Positions 9,694 to 22,391 of a DNA stretch of 64,000 nucleotides are shown here, one piece after another. Position 1 is the first letter of the stretch; every line of letters begins with the position of its first letter. The notes under the pieces are model-generated. The model was given only the letters and a program-made list of their open reading frames with translations, did not search any database and was not told the DNA's origin. Both the position numbers and the translations under genes were made by a program. Source of the DNA: Algimonas porphyrae (lineage in GTDB: Bacteria; Pseudomonadota; Alphaproteobacteria; Caulobacterales; Maricaulaceae); NCBI RefSeq assembly GCF_041429795.1, contig NZ_CP163424.1:2792001-2856000 (forward strand). The letters run 5' to 3'.

Positions 9694-10308
9694 TAATCCC
9701 TCGGATTGAAAATCGGAGACAAATCCTATCCACCGCCTCCAACCCCACCCTACACTCCCCTTGTCCGTCACAGACACGAGGTGGGGCATAACCCTCGGTG
9801 TGGCGGGTCGGTGTGAGGGCCGGGATCGGTGTGCGGCGAACGTGCTGCCTTCGGACCTGTCAGGTGATGGCAGGTCGCGCTGGACCCGGTGGGAGGTGCG
9901 CGGATCTATGCAGCCGCGTGCGCCCTTCGCTCCCTCCTCCGCCTCTATCGCTGGTCCCTGCGGACCGCGCGTGAGCCAATCATCCGCCCGGAGCCGCGTT
10001 CGGCACCGGGCGGTTAGGCCGCGGATAAGCAGGGATGGGCGACGGGGCCGGATGGGCGGGACGAGCCGATCACCGCGCGCGGACCTGTGTTCGTTGTAAA
10101 TCGGTGTGTCTTCTTTCTGTCCGTCAACGGACAGGGGTCCGCGCCTCGTGTCACCTTATTCAAGGGTGGCCGCCCATCGCTGTGAGCGATCCCCCGGATC
10201 GCCCATCAGAGACGCTCATAGGTCAGACCCTTGATGGCTGATGGAACGGATGCGGCTGCCTGCAACTCAACCCCTCCCCCTTGAGGGAGACGGGAAAGGA
10301 GGCCCGCC

Positions 10309-10842
10309 ATGCGCCAGAACCCCCAGACCACTTACGCTCAGACACGCTGCATCCTGACGGCGCAGCTGCGCTACCGGGCGCAGGCCGCGGAGGCCGAGAC
10401 CGCGCGCATTCGCGAGGACGCCGCAGACCGCATCGCCGCCGCCGAGGCGCGGGCCGACGCGGCAGAGGCGCGCATGGCGGCGCTGCATAAGGCGATCAAA
10501 ACGGAGCGCGCAGACTTAAGCGCCTTCATCGAGAGCCCGGACTGGGAGCGCGATCTGCTGCAACTGGCGCGCGACCGGGTGCGGGCCGAATTGCTGAACC
10601 TGTCGCAGAGCCATAAGAGCTGCCACCAATGCGGCAGTTTCGGGCGCGCCTTTTCCGAACGCTTCCTGCAGGCCGAGATCGATGCGCTGACATGCGCGCA
10701 TGATCTGCCGCATCTGACGCCCCTGCCCCCGGCGGACTGGGCCGTACCCATGGGCAGCGTGACGAAACAGGGCCGCGGCCTGGACAATAGCTGGCACACA
10801 CCGGAACCGACGCCGCCGAGACGGCGGCAGGCGATCTGGTAA
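10309..10842 (+). CDS. Hypothetical coiled-coil protein
   Basis: An excellent ribosome binding site (GGAAAGGAGG, 8 bases before the ATG) supports this 177-residue gene. Residues about 20-70 are rich in Ala, Glu and Arg in a heptad-like pattern (RAQAAEAETARIREDAADR), which predicts a coiled coil. A CHQCG pair near residue 103 and a later Cys could bind metal or form a disulfide. The C-terminus is Pro- and Arg-rich. I do not recognise the family. It sits between the hairpin-rich DNA and fabI on the fabI strand, so it may be part of the block that separates fabB from fabI. It is GC-rich, unlike the OLD nuclease. Confidence 0.7.
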   Translation: MRQNPQTTYAQTRCILTAQLRYRAQAAEAETARIREDAADRIAAAEARADAAEARMAALHKAIKTERADLSAFIESPDWERDLLQLARDRVRAELLNLSQSHKSCHQCGSFGRAFSERFLQAEIDALTCAHDLPHLTPLPPADWAVPMGSVTKQGRGLDNSWHTPEPTPPRRRQAIW

Positions 10843-10935
10843 ACAGTCACGGCGGAAGATGAGGCATGCGGATTTGCCGTTGCCGCGCCCGCTCTGCGCT
10901 CCTATTCATCGGTCAAACGATTGTGAGGAGACTTC

Positions 10936-11763
10936 ATGTCTGACGATTTTCCGACCGGTACATTGATGGCCGGCAAGCGCGGCCTGATCATGGGTGTGGC
11001 GAACAAGAATTCGATCGCCTGGGCGATTGCGCAGCAACTGGCCGCTCAGGGCGCGGAACTCGCCTTCACCTATCAGGGCGACAAGCTGAAACGCCGGGTC
11101 GAACCGCTGGCTGCTTCTGTCGGCTCGGACTTTCTGCTCGATTGCGACGTGACGAATGACGATCAGATGGACGCGACCTTCGCGGCATTGACGGACACAT
11201 GGGGCCAGATCGACTTTCTGGTCCACGCGATCGCCTTTGCGGGCCGGGATCAGCTGGAAGGTTCCTTCGTCAACTCGACAACGCGGGAGGGCTTCAAGAG
11301 CGCGCTCGACATTTCGGCCTACAGCTTTGTCGATGCGGCGCGGCGCGGATCGGCCATCATGAAGGATGGCGGGGCGATGGTGACGCTGACCTATCTGGGC
11401 TCGGAACGGGTCGTGCCGAACTATAACGTCATGGGCGTGGCGAAGGCGGCGCTCGAAGCCTCGACACGCTACATCGCGGCGGACCTCGGGCCGCGCGGCA
11501 TTCGCGTCAATGCGATCAGCGCCGGGCCGATCAAGACTTTGGCGGCGGCGGGCATCGGCTCTGGCCGGCACATGTTCCGCTTCAACAAGGCGGCCAGCGC
11601 GCTGCAGGACAATACGGACAGCAAGGGTGTGGCGGGCGCGGCGCTCTATCTGCTGTCGGATCTCGGCCTGTCCTGCACGGGCGAAACCCATCACGTGGAT
11701 GGCGGCTTCCACGCGATCGGCATGCCACGGGAAGAGCCGCTTCGCGCCTCGCTGGAGGAATAG
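10936..11763 (+). CDS. fabI: Enoyl-ACP reductase FabI
   Basis: The 275-residue protein has the FabI N-terminus with GLIMGVANKNSIAWAIA (nucleotide binding), HAIAFAGRDQL, and the catalytic Tyr and Lys of the FabI arrangement in YNVMGVAKAALEAS. FabI performs the last reduction of each fatty acid elongation cycle with NADH and is the usual triclosan target. A GAGGAG site precedes the ATG. In many alphaproteobacteria fabA, fabB and fabI are consecutive, but here 3.5 kb separates fabB from fabI. A strong terminator follows at 11816. Confidence 0.97.
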   Translation: MSDDFPTGTLMAGKRGLIMGVANKNSIAWAIAQQLAAQGAELAFTYQGDKLKRRVEPLAASVGSDFLLDCDVTNDDQMDATFAALTDTWGQIDFLVHAIAFAGRDQLEGSFVNSTTREGFKSALDISAYSFVDAARRGSAIMKDGGAMVTLTYLGSERVVPNYNVMGVAKAALEASTRYIAADLGPRGIRVNAISAGPIKTLAAAGIGSGRHMFRFNKAASALQDNTDSKGVAGAALYLLSDLGLSCTGETHHVDGGFHAIGMPREEPLRASLEE

Positions 11764-11815
11764 CCGCAAGACCGGTAATCCCGTCCCCGCAATAGCCGGG
11801 TGATGTATAAGCAAG

Positions 11816-11849
11816 AGCGCGCTTCCTCACTGAGAAAGCGCGCTTTTTT
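11816..11849 (+). terminator. Intrinsic terminator after fabI
   Basis: AGCGCGCTT pairs perfectly with AAGCGCGCT across a 10-base loop and runs into six T residues. It lies 53 bases after the fabI stop and separates fabI from the gltD operon. Confidence 0.88.
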
Positions 11850-11995
11850 AAGCTTTGGACACGGAGTATGTTTTTTAAAAAATATCTCGATATTGACAAA
11901 TTGTCGCACCTCATAGCTTTCTCGCTCTCGATACGCTAAAGGTGAATTTCGCCTGCAATTCTGCATGACGAGATCGCCTGAGGTAATTTTTGCCA

Positions 11996-13423
11996 ATGTC
12001 TGAGCGTATGCTGCAATTCGTTTCGCGTGACCGCGAAATGCCGGACAAGCGCGATGCGGCCGAACGGCGGGACGACTTCCTTGAAATCTATGGGGAGTTT
12101 ATCGACGCGAAGGCGCGCGAACAGGCGGCACGCTGTTCGCAATGCGGCGTGCCTTTCTGTCAGAATCACTGTCCGCTACAGAATAATATTCCTGACTGGC
12201 TGCGTCTCACGGCGGAAGGGCGCATTCGCGAAGCGTGGGAGATTTCCGACGCAACGAACAATATGCCGGAAATCTGTGGTCGAATCTGTCCGCAGGACCG
12301 GCTCTGCGAAGGCAGCTGCGTGATCGAACAGTCCGGACACGGCACGGTCACGATCGGGGCGGTCGAGAAATATCTGACGGATCGCGCCTGGGATGAAGGC
12401 TGGATAGAGCCGCTGAAACCGCGCCGGGAACGCGGCGCATCGGTCGGGATCATCGGGGCAGGCCCGGCCGGTCTGGCGGCTGCGGAACAGCTCCGGATCG
12501 AAGGCTGGCAGGTCACGGTCTATGACCGGCATGACCGCGCTGGGGGCTTGCTGATCTATGGGATCCCGAACTTCAAGCTCGACAAGGCGATCGTGCAGCG
12601 CCGGGTCAAGCGGCTCGAAGAGGGCGGTATTGTCTTCGTGCTGAACTGCAATGTCGGGACAGATATCAGCTTCGACAAGCTGCGCGACAAACATCAGGCG
12701 ATCCTGATCGCAACGGGCGTCTATCAGGCGCGCGATCTCGATGTGCCGGGCAGCGCCTCGGACGGGGTACGGCCTGCGCTTGATTTCCTGATCGACAGTA
12801 ATCGCCGCGGTCTGGGCGACCGCGTCGACAGCGAAACAGCGGACGGCAAGGATGTCGTCGTTATCGGCGGCGGCGACACGGCGATGGACTGCGTGCGCAC
12901 GGCGGTGCGCCAGGGCGCGAATAGCGTGACATGTCTCTATCGTCGCGACCACGCGAACATGCCCGGCTCGCGCCGCGAGACGGCCAATGCGCAGGAAGAA
13001 GGCGTGCACTTCGAATGGCTCGCCAGCCCGAAGGCTGTGGTCGATACGGACGGGCAGACAACGGGGCTTCGCGCGGACCGGATGCGTCTGGGTCTGAAAG
13101 ATCCGTCCGGGCGGCAACGGCCCGAAGCCGTGCCTGGTGGCGAATTCGATGTGAAAGCCGATCTGGTGATCAAGGCGCTCGGCTTTACGCCGGAGCCGAT
13201 GGACGATCTGTCGGACACGCTGACCGTGACGCGTTGGGGAACGCTGCGCGTCAATCCGGTCACGTTCGAGACGAATTTGCCTGGCGTTTATGCGGCTGGC
13301 GACATTGCGCGCGGCGCCAGCCTCGTCGTCTGGGCCATTCGCGAAGGTCGGGACGCAGCAGAACATATGCATGACTATCTGCGCACATGCGAAAGCGCGG
13401 ATCAGAAAGTGGCGGCGGAATAA
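11996..13423 (+). CDS. gltD: Glutamate synthase small subunit GltD
   Basis: The protein of about 475 residues has the GltD iron-sulfur N-terminus, with CSQCGVPFCQNHCPL and CGRICPQDRLCEGSC. An FAD-binding GIIGAGPAGLAAAEQL follows near residue 150, and a NAD(P)-binding VVIGGGDTAMDC near 285. It passes electrons from NADPH through FAD and Fe-S clusters to GltB. The ATG at 11996 has a GAGGT site about 8 bases upstream, and a TTG two codons earlier is less likely. The stop overlaps the start of the next gene (TAATG), so the operon is translationally coupled. The order gltD first and gltB last is the reverse of the E. coli order. Confidence 0.96.
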   Translation: MSERMLQFVSRDREMPDKRDAAERRDDFLEIYGEFIDAKAREQAARCSQCGVPFCQNHCPLQNNIPDWLRLTAEGRIREAWEISDATNNMPEICGRICPQDRLCEGSCVIEQSGHGTVTIGAVEKYLTDRAWDEGWIEPLKPRRERGASVGIIGAGPAGLAAAEQLRIEGWQVTVYDRHDRAGGLLIYGIPNFKLDKAIVQRRVKRLEEGGIVFVLNCNVGTDISFDKLRDKHQAILIATGVYQARDLDVPGSASDGVRPALDFLIDSNRRGLGDRVDSETADGKDVVVIGGGDTAMDCVRTAVRQGANSVTCLYRRDHANMPGSRRETANAQEEGVHFEWLASPKAVVDTDGQTTGLRADRMRLGLKDPSGRQRPEAVPGGEFDVKADLVIKALGFTPEPMDDLSDTLTVTRWGTLRVNPVTFETNLPGVYAAGDIARGASLVVWAIREGRDAAEHMHDYLRTCESADQKVAAE

Positions 13424-13850
13424 TGACGAATATGACAGGACAATGCCTGTGCGGCGCAGTGCGCGTAGAAACACATGGGGAAGTGACATCAACGGATGCC
13501 TGTCACTGCATGATGTGCCGACGCCAGAATGCAGGCGGCGCATTTCACGGCGCGCATTTTTCCGGCGACGTCGCGTTCAAGGGCGACAGCCTGACATGGT
13601 TCGCTTCGTCCGATTGGGGCGAGCGAGGCTTCTGCGGGCGCTGCGGCTCGACTCTGGCCTGGCGGATGAAGGCCAGCCCTGACAATCCAGCCGTGGCGAT
13701 CGGTCTCTTCGATGACTTCAAGACCCCAATTCAGTCTCACATCTTCGTGGATGAAGGCCCGTCCTACACGATCATTCCCGACAATGCCCCGCACAAAACC
13801 GGTGCAGAGGTATTGGCAGAGTTCGAAGCCAGCCAGAAACAGGACGAACA

Positions 13851-13854
<4 letters not shown>
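13423..13854 (+). CDS. GFA/CENP-V-fold zinc protein between gltD and gltB
   Basis: The 143-residue protein has the zinc pattern of the GFA (glutathione-dependent formaldehyde-activating) family: CLCGAV, then CHCMMCRR, then FCGRCGS. Many family members are not formaldehyde enzymes, so the substrate is unknown. The ATG overlaps the gltD stop, and its own stop overlaps the gltB ATG (ATGA at 13851), so the gene is fully embedded in the glutamate synthase operon. This suggests co-expression and possibly a role linked to glutathione or thiol adducts. The link to GltBD function is inference from position only. Confidence 0.92.
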
Positions 13855-18365
<4,511 letters not shown>

Positions 18366-18369
18366 GCGC

Positions 18370-18693
18370 TTAGTCGAGGAAAATAGCGAGGGCGATCATG
18401 ATCAGGATCGCCCAGATGACGAACTTGCCGACATTACTGCCGCGTGATTTGCGCTTGGATTTCCAGCCCTTGTTTTCGGCCCACTCGGAATGATCGCGCT
18501 CGCGTTGCGTCTTGCGGGAACGGCGCACCGCATCAGGCTCAGTCTCACGCACTGCGCGCTCCAGCGCGTCCAGACGTTCGCGATCGCCTTTGGTCAGAGC
18601 TTTTCGCCGCTCTGCCCGGTCCGGGACGGAAGCAGGCGGGATATAGTCCGCCAGGGTCACAGGTTTGTCGTCGTCTTTGTCTTTTTGGCTCAC
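18370..18693 (-). CDS. Small tail-anchored hypothetical protein
   Basis: The GTG at 18693 has a GGGAGAC site 6 bases upstream and gives 107 residues starting VSQKDKDDDKPV. An ATG at 18774 in the same frame would add 27 residues but has no ribosome site. The middle is highly charged (many Arg, Glu, Asp), followed by a basic KSKRKSRGS stretch and one C-terminal membrane helix, KFVIWAILIMIALAIFLD. It is predicted to be a cytoplasmic protein anchored by its tail. No known family is recognised. It converges with gltB at 4 bases distance. Confidence 0.72.
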   Translation of the reverse strand: MSQKDKDDDKPVTLADYIPPASVPDRAERRKALTKGDRERLDALERAVRETEPDAVRRSRKTQRERDHSEWAENKGWKSKRKSRGSNVGKFVIWAILIMIALAIFLD

Positions 18694-18826
18694 AGAGGTC
18701 TCCCTGACGATCAGATAGCGATTGATCGCTGACGCTGCAATCAGTCCCGTTCGACCGATCATCTGAATCGTCAAAAGCGACTGCGATACGTCACTACCTA
18801 TGGTCAGGAAATCGTGGTTTGCGTCC

Positions 18827-19846
18827 TCACGGATCAGTCACAATTTGCCACTGACCGTTGACATAACCGACCCAGGTTTCCGTGGCCGTGTACATTTTGA
18901 TGTCCATGAGACCGTCCCCGTTCCGATCCTCCAAATGAAGGTCGTGAATCAACTGCTGATTGCCCGTACTCAGACAATCTGAATGCAGGCTATGATCGGA
19001 TGTGGGCCGCATATTACTGGGAATCATCCCTTGCGATACGAAGCCACCATTTTCATGTGTGTAGACATGAATAGGGTTGGTCGTAGCCCCCGTGAAGTTG
19101 AATGGCGATCCAGCTGGAACATGTTCGACGATATAAGCCATTTCATTTCCGGGCAGAATCTTGTCGGACATGCCCCATATGTAGGCCCCCGTCCCCCCTG
19201 TGACGCCCGTGCCTGTATCAAGATCGAGGGCTTGGAAGCCCCATGTTCCCGGCTGATCTCGTTGCTCTTCGGCACATTCGTCGAAGGCGTTTGGGTGAGT
19301 TTCAGAATTGGCTAGCGCAGCATCACAATTGTCAGGGATGGCGTCATTCGGGTCAGCCTGAAGCGTGAAATAGTTGAACATGACGACGTCCGTGCCTTCG
19401 ACATTTGACAGGCCGTCCGCAGGATAGTGGACGCACCCATCCATCAGGTCACCCTGCCAGTGCTGGACAGGTCCTTTGATAGGAGTGCCATTTCCGTCAA
19501 CGCCGATTGGCTCAACCCGAATTGTCGTCGTGTAAAAACTGCGGAAATTTGACCATAGCAGGCTGTTTTGAAGCGTCCCACAACAGGAGTCCCGATACGC
19601 CCGCGAGGCAGGCGATCGGAGCGGAGTTGGCGGAGCGGGACGGCTCGAGATGAGGCTAGCTGGGGTCAGGCCAGACCGCCAGTGGGATTCAGCCACACGG
19701 ATATGTGCGACTGAGCGGGCTGGGCTCAGCAAAAGGGTCACAGTCCTTCGAAAGTGACATGGGGCGCGGGTTCCGATCCATTGAAGGATACGGAAGGAGA
19801 CACACCTATTTACAACGGATCGGAACCCACGCGCCTGATCGAGCAC
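18827..19846 (-). CDS. Hypothetical protein, 5' end uncertain, possibly a gene remnant
   Basis: The frame is open for 339 codons, but only the last 230 residues or so read like protein. They contain TGTWGFQALDLDTGTGVTGG, an acidic DRNGDGLMDI segment like an EF-hand or FG-GAP calcium loop, and a TETWVGYVNGQW end. The first 110 codons run through a hairpin-rich stretch (19764-19834) and are Arg/Ser-rich with no signal peptide. This suggests that the true start is downstream or that the 5' part has been lost. The gene lies at the edge of the Rhs region on the same strand and could be a passenger of it. Function unknown. Confidence 0.5.
   Translation of the reverse strand: MLDQARGFRSVVNRCVSFRILQWIGTRAPCHFRRTVTLLLSPARSVAHIRVAESHWRSGLTPASLISSRPAPPTPLRSPASRAYRDSCCGTLQNSLLWSNFRSFYTTTIRVEPIGVDGNGTPIKGPVQHWQGDLMDGCVHYPADGLSNVEGTDVVMFNYFTLQADPNDAIPDNCDAALANSETHPNAFDECAEEQRDQPGTWGFQALDLDTGTGVTGGTGAYIWGMSDKILPGNEMAYIVEHVPAGSPFNFTGATTNPIHVYTHENGGFVSQGMIPSNMRPTSDHSLHSDCLSTGNQQLIHDLHLEDRNGDGLMDIKMYTATETWVGYVNGQWQIVTDP
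19764..19834. repeat. Inverted repeat
   Basis: GGGTTCCGATCC (19768-19779) pairs perfectly with GGATCGGAACCC (19817-19828). The stem is extended by GCGC on both outer sides. The loop is 37 bases. It sits at the boundary between the Rhs cassette DNA and the hypothetical gene at 18827. Confidence 0.7.
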
Positions 19847-20239
19847 ACCCGGTCGTCAGCGCCGTGGCCCCAAGGGGCCGCCATGGCCTCACCCCGGAGC
19901 GGGATAGATAGACGCCGCGGCTTTCGACCGCAGCTCTGTCATCCCAGTGTTGACGGGAGAGCGCACGGAAGCGGGAGTGTCAGGCCCCGCCATTCCTCCG
20001 CTCGTATCTCGCCCCCGCCTCACCATCGATCGCTTCGCCGGGTGGAGCCATGTGTGCTGCGTAACCTCACACACCGCCCCGCCCAACCAGACCTCGCCAC
20101 GACCAGAGCAACGCACTCTCCCATGCCCGTGACGAGTGGAAGCAGTATAGGGTGGCGGTTTTAGGCGGGGATTGAGTTTGTGCGGGGCGGGGATTGTTTT
20201 CAGCACGTTCGATATGTGAAAAAATGAGAATTACACACC
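19847..20239. other. Non-coding stretch between the hypothetical gene and the last Rhs cassette
   Basis: I see no gene in these 390 bases. The sequence is GC-rich up to about 20190 and turns AT-rich where the cassette begins, marking a composition boundary. It holds no transposase fragment or tRNA. Confidence 0.5.
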
Positions 20240-20686
20240 TCATTCTTCAGGGTTTTTGCAGGAGGACAGTTCGTTTTCCACAAAAGAGTCATATCTCAGA
20301 TAAGGAGACCCGCTATCATGAATAACCAAAGTATAGTTTTGCGTCATCTCGTTTTCGAAAGGCCAAGGCGAAAAGGAGAAAGATAAAGACAAATCTCCCC
20401 AGCTTTCAGTTCCAATATTAGCAACAAGTTCTTCGCAATTACGTATCGTGAAATTATCTGAGCTCTCCCACAAATACCGTTCAGAAGTTGAAAGCTGAAC
20501 AAATTCCTCGCAGGCTGTAAATTCCAGCTTTCTAATTTCCTCTAAAGGATCATAAACGCATACTTTCATGTGGTTCTTATAGCTGCATGCCGGAAGGAAG
20601 GCGGTAACAAGAATTAGCCAAACTGTAGCCCTAGCTTCATAAATATTTGGAAAATATACATTAACCTTACCAGTTGATTCTTCCAT
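20240..20686 (-). CDS. Putative lipoprotein immunity protein for Rhs tip 3
   Basis: The 148-residue product has a hydrophobic segment ending in FLPAC, a lipobox-like site, so it is probably a membrane lipoprotein. The ATG at 20686 lies inside the last codons of the Rhs tip upstream, a 20-base overlap that suggests coupled translation. A shorter start nearer the hydrophobic segment is possible. It is a paralogue of the product at 21548-21970: both have a Cys-Tyr start of the mature part, a KVCV(Y/F)D motif, an SPWPFE or SSWPFE motif, and an SC near the C-terminus. Position directly after a toxin tip and the paralogy suggest an immunity role, but no known immunity family is recognised. Confidence 0.75.
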   Translation of the reverse strand: MEESTGKVNVYFPNIYEARATVWLILVTAFLPACSYKNHMKVCVYDPLEEIRKLEFTACEEFVQLSTSERYLWESSDNFTIRNCEELVANIGTESWGDLSLSFSFSPWPFENEMTQNYTLVIHDSGSPYLRYDSFVENELSSCKNPEE

Positions 20687-21446
20687 TACACCTCGTTCCA
20701 GTGATTGTGTCCTTATTTATTCCCCACCAAGAACCCCCGTCCTCTGATCCATGACTGCCTTCATCTGTATCGTCATTTGCATTCTGATCATTATTGTATA
20801 AATTATCCCGCGTCTCTCCGTCCTGTACTATAGTCTTGAGTTCACTGTCGTCTAGCTTCCTTCTATTCGCAGCGGCGACAATAGAGTTGAAATTATTCTG
20901 CACATCCATACCCGTGTCTAACAATGTACCCTCATAACCACTTAGTCCGATTTTTGCGAGGAGTCCGTTTGCAGAATCGATGGCTTCCTTGCCTGACAAT
21001 ATAACAAACGCACCTGCAGCCCCAGTATATAACTCATTGCTCATTCTATACGCTGCTTCCGAATGCCGCCGGGCGTCATTTATGTCGCCACCTACGGCTC
21101 CGCGAACCGTATGATTTTTTGTGGCGTCACGTTGGATTGTTAAAGCGGTTTGAATGTCATGTTCAAGAACATGCTTTGTAAAATGAAGTCATGCCAAACT
21201 CGAATTTCCATCCGGGTCCACCATATTCATTGGGTCGCCCAGCGTGTAGCTATACCGTCCTACCATCCCGGTCCGGCGGTCCGTCATGAACCCTACCGGA
21301 TCCACACTGGTAAACCGTGAGCTGACTGGATCGTAATAGCGGGCCTGCATGTAGGTCAGGCCGGTCTCGCAGTCATTGGCGTGGGTGGTGAAGCCCGTGA
21401 CGCCGCAGTTCGAACCCTGCCCGAAGGCCGGATCGAAGCCTTTCAC
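20667..21446 (-). pseudogene. Orphan Rhs core end plus tip 3, interrupted by one in-frame TGA
   Basis: Reading on the minus strand from 21446, an Rhs core fragment (FDPAFGQGSNCGVTGFTTH, then ARYYDPVSSRFTSVDP and DPDGN) ends at a TGA at 21189-21191. The same frame is open beyond the stop for 174 codons to 20667: LHFTKHVLEHDIQTALT, then an acidic region, ending GTRCNGRINW. Core and tip are therefore one frame split by a single stop. An internal ATG at 21044 could start a 125-residue piece of the tip. There is no full core, signal peptide or good ribosome site, so this is a displaced cassette that can be expressed only after recombination, and only if the stop is removed or bypassed. The tip has no recognised toxin fold. 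Confidence 0.8.
21215..21441 (-). repeat. Third, short copy of the Rhs core end
   Basis: This stretch matches the region around 25455-25681 of the full-length Rhs gene, through the conserved ARYYDPVSSRFTSVDP coding part. Homology stops abruptly at GGATCGAAGCCT on the upstream side. It is more diverged in its last 80 bases than the two long copies. Confidence 0.85.
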
Positions 21447-21547
21447 ACGTCTTAACCTGCGGAACTATACGTGTAAATCAATGGCATGGAGTCTATAAAC
21501 CCGACGCCTATCAATCTATCCGGCATAGTGGCTATTCACTTAATTTC

Positions 21548-21970
21548 TCAACGTGAAATTCGTGTTGCGGATTCAATGTTTTGGCAAGACGTTATTCCAT
21601 CAAGAAAATATGCCGTATGATTTAACTTATAATCCCCATTACCGTCTACATCGAAGCTGTAAAAATCAGTGTTCTTATCCTCGAAAGGCCAAGACGAGTG
21701 GTAATATTCATATCGAAAATTTTTGCCTGTTGCAATCTTTATGTCGAAACTCAATTTGTCACAATTTCCAACGTTTATAGGGTATTCGTTCTCCCAAACG
21801 AGTGGCGAGATACTTGATAGAGAATATTCATTGCTGCAGTCACTAAACACGACTTCAGATATCTGCTCGATATCGTCAAAAACGCAAACTTTAGCATAAT
21901 TATTGTAAGTGCACGCGGAAATACCCGATGCAGCCATGATCATTGTGAGTATATAAGTGGTACGGATCAT
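21548..21970 (-). CDS. Putative orphan lipoprotein immunity protein
   Basis: The 140-residue product starts MIRTTYILTMIMAASGISAC. This is a short lipoprotein signal with ISAC as lipobox, so the mature protein begins at Cys20. It is AT-rich, like the other tip-linked genes. It is a paralogue of the lipoprotein at 20240-20686 (shared KVCVFD, SSWPFE and SCQN motifs). No intact tip lies directly upstream. Its neighbours there are a small two-helix protein and a tip fragment, so it may be an immunity gene kept after its toxin was lost. It starts 52 bases after the 74-residue gene. Confidence 0.78.
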   Translation of the reverse strand: MIRTTYILTMIMAASGISACTYNNYAKVCVFDDIEQISEVVFSDCSNEYSLSSISPLVWENEYPINVGNCDKLSFDIKIATGKNFRYEYYHSSWPFEDKNTDFYSFDVDGNGDYKLNHTAYFLDGITSCQNIESATRISR

Positions 21971-22021
21971 TTGGATTGGAACTTCTTGATGCCAGGCACC
22001 TGCATCGCCCAGTTTTTATTT

Positions 22022-22246
22022 TTAATTAAAGTTGCGAAAGAATATATTACTTTTTTTGAAAGATACATAAAATGCTAATATCAACACAACTGCAGTTACC
22101 ACAACCGCAATAGCTCTCATTTGATCTTCAAACAGCAGAAAGGGAAAGAGGAACACAATGGATGCCCCCAACAGAACACCTATAATAGATTTAGACCCAT
22201 TGTCCTTGTCAAAGCTACGCTGCTTTCTTTTTGGTATTCCAGCCAC
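22022..22246 (-). CDS. Small two-helix membrane protein, candidate immunity
   Basis: The GTG start at 22246 follows a GGGAGAAGACGGAAG purine-rich site and gives 74 residues: a basic N-terminus (PKRKQRSFDKDNGSK), then two membrane helices around GVLLGASIVFLFPFLLF and AIAVVVTAVVLILAFYV, then a basic tail. Its start overlaps by 32 bases the 3' end of a toxin-tip fragment. A similar two-helix protein of 53 residues follows the related tip of the 22737-24374 cassette. Small two-helix membrane proteins often protect against membrane-acting toxins. No named family is recognised. Confidence 0.65.
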   Translation of the reverse strand: MAGIPKRKQRSFDKDNGSKSIIGVLLGASIVFLFPFLLFEDQMRAIAVVVTAVVLILAFYVSFKKSNIFFRNFN

Positions 22247-22391
22247 AGCTTCCGTCTTCTCCCAATGTACAAATTTTTTGACGTTGCCTTAGCCTCGTCG
22301 CAGCATTATTATAAGTTACTGTAACATCGCCGCCTTCAGCATTGAAATCTACATTACGCACCTTTATTTGTATCCGAGTTTTCAGTCTCAT
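22215..22391 (-). pseudogene. Fragment of an Rhs toxin tip (C-terminal end)
   Basis: Fifty-eight codons from the ATG at 22391 encode a peptide whose end, RLRQRQKICTLGEDGSC, resembles the end of the tip at 22737-24374, RLKQKVTCKSSGDGTSSC. In the same frame upstream there is a TGA and then a Gly-rich stretch (TTGRGSGGAPTLEF), so only the last part of a related tip survives. Its 3' end overlaps the start of the two-helix protein, the arrangement expected for a tip and its immunity gene. Probably a decayed cassette. Confidence 0.6.

Larger units (their letters stand above)
9270..10308. other. About 1 kb without a protein gene, hairpin-rich
   Basis: No convincing reading frame lies here on either strand. 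The first part (to about 9720) is AT-richer, like the OLD nuclease gene. It holds a perfect 9-bp stem with 5-base loop at 9435-9457, a long palindromic element at 9484-9576, and a stem with T-rich tail at 9658-9693. The 11-mer AAAATAGCAAA at 9301 recurs inverted at 9683. The second part (about 9740-10250) is very GC-rich with many short stems, for example CTGTCCG/CGGACAG round 10118-10135 and CGCCCGG/CCGGGCG. It could hold a structured RNA, but I do not recognise RNase P, tmRNA, SRP or 6S RNA in it. Confidence 0.5.

Noticed and set aside
9761-10099. Open frame of 112 codons in the hairpin-rich DNA
   Set aside because: The product is Arg/Ser/Pro-rich with no motif, and codon positions follow the stem structures rather than a protein pattern. 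No ribosome site.
12176-13543. Minus-strand frame of 455 codons
   Set aside because: It is antisense to gltD and the GFA gene, rich in Arg and His, without any recognisable motif. Such shadows are common in GC-rich DNA.
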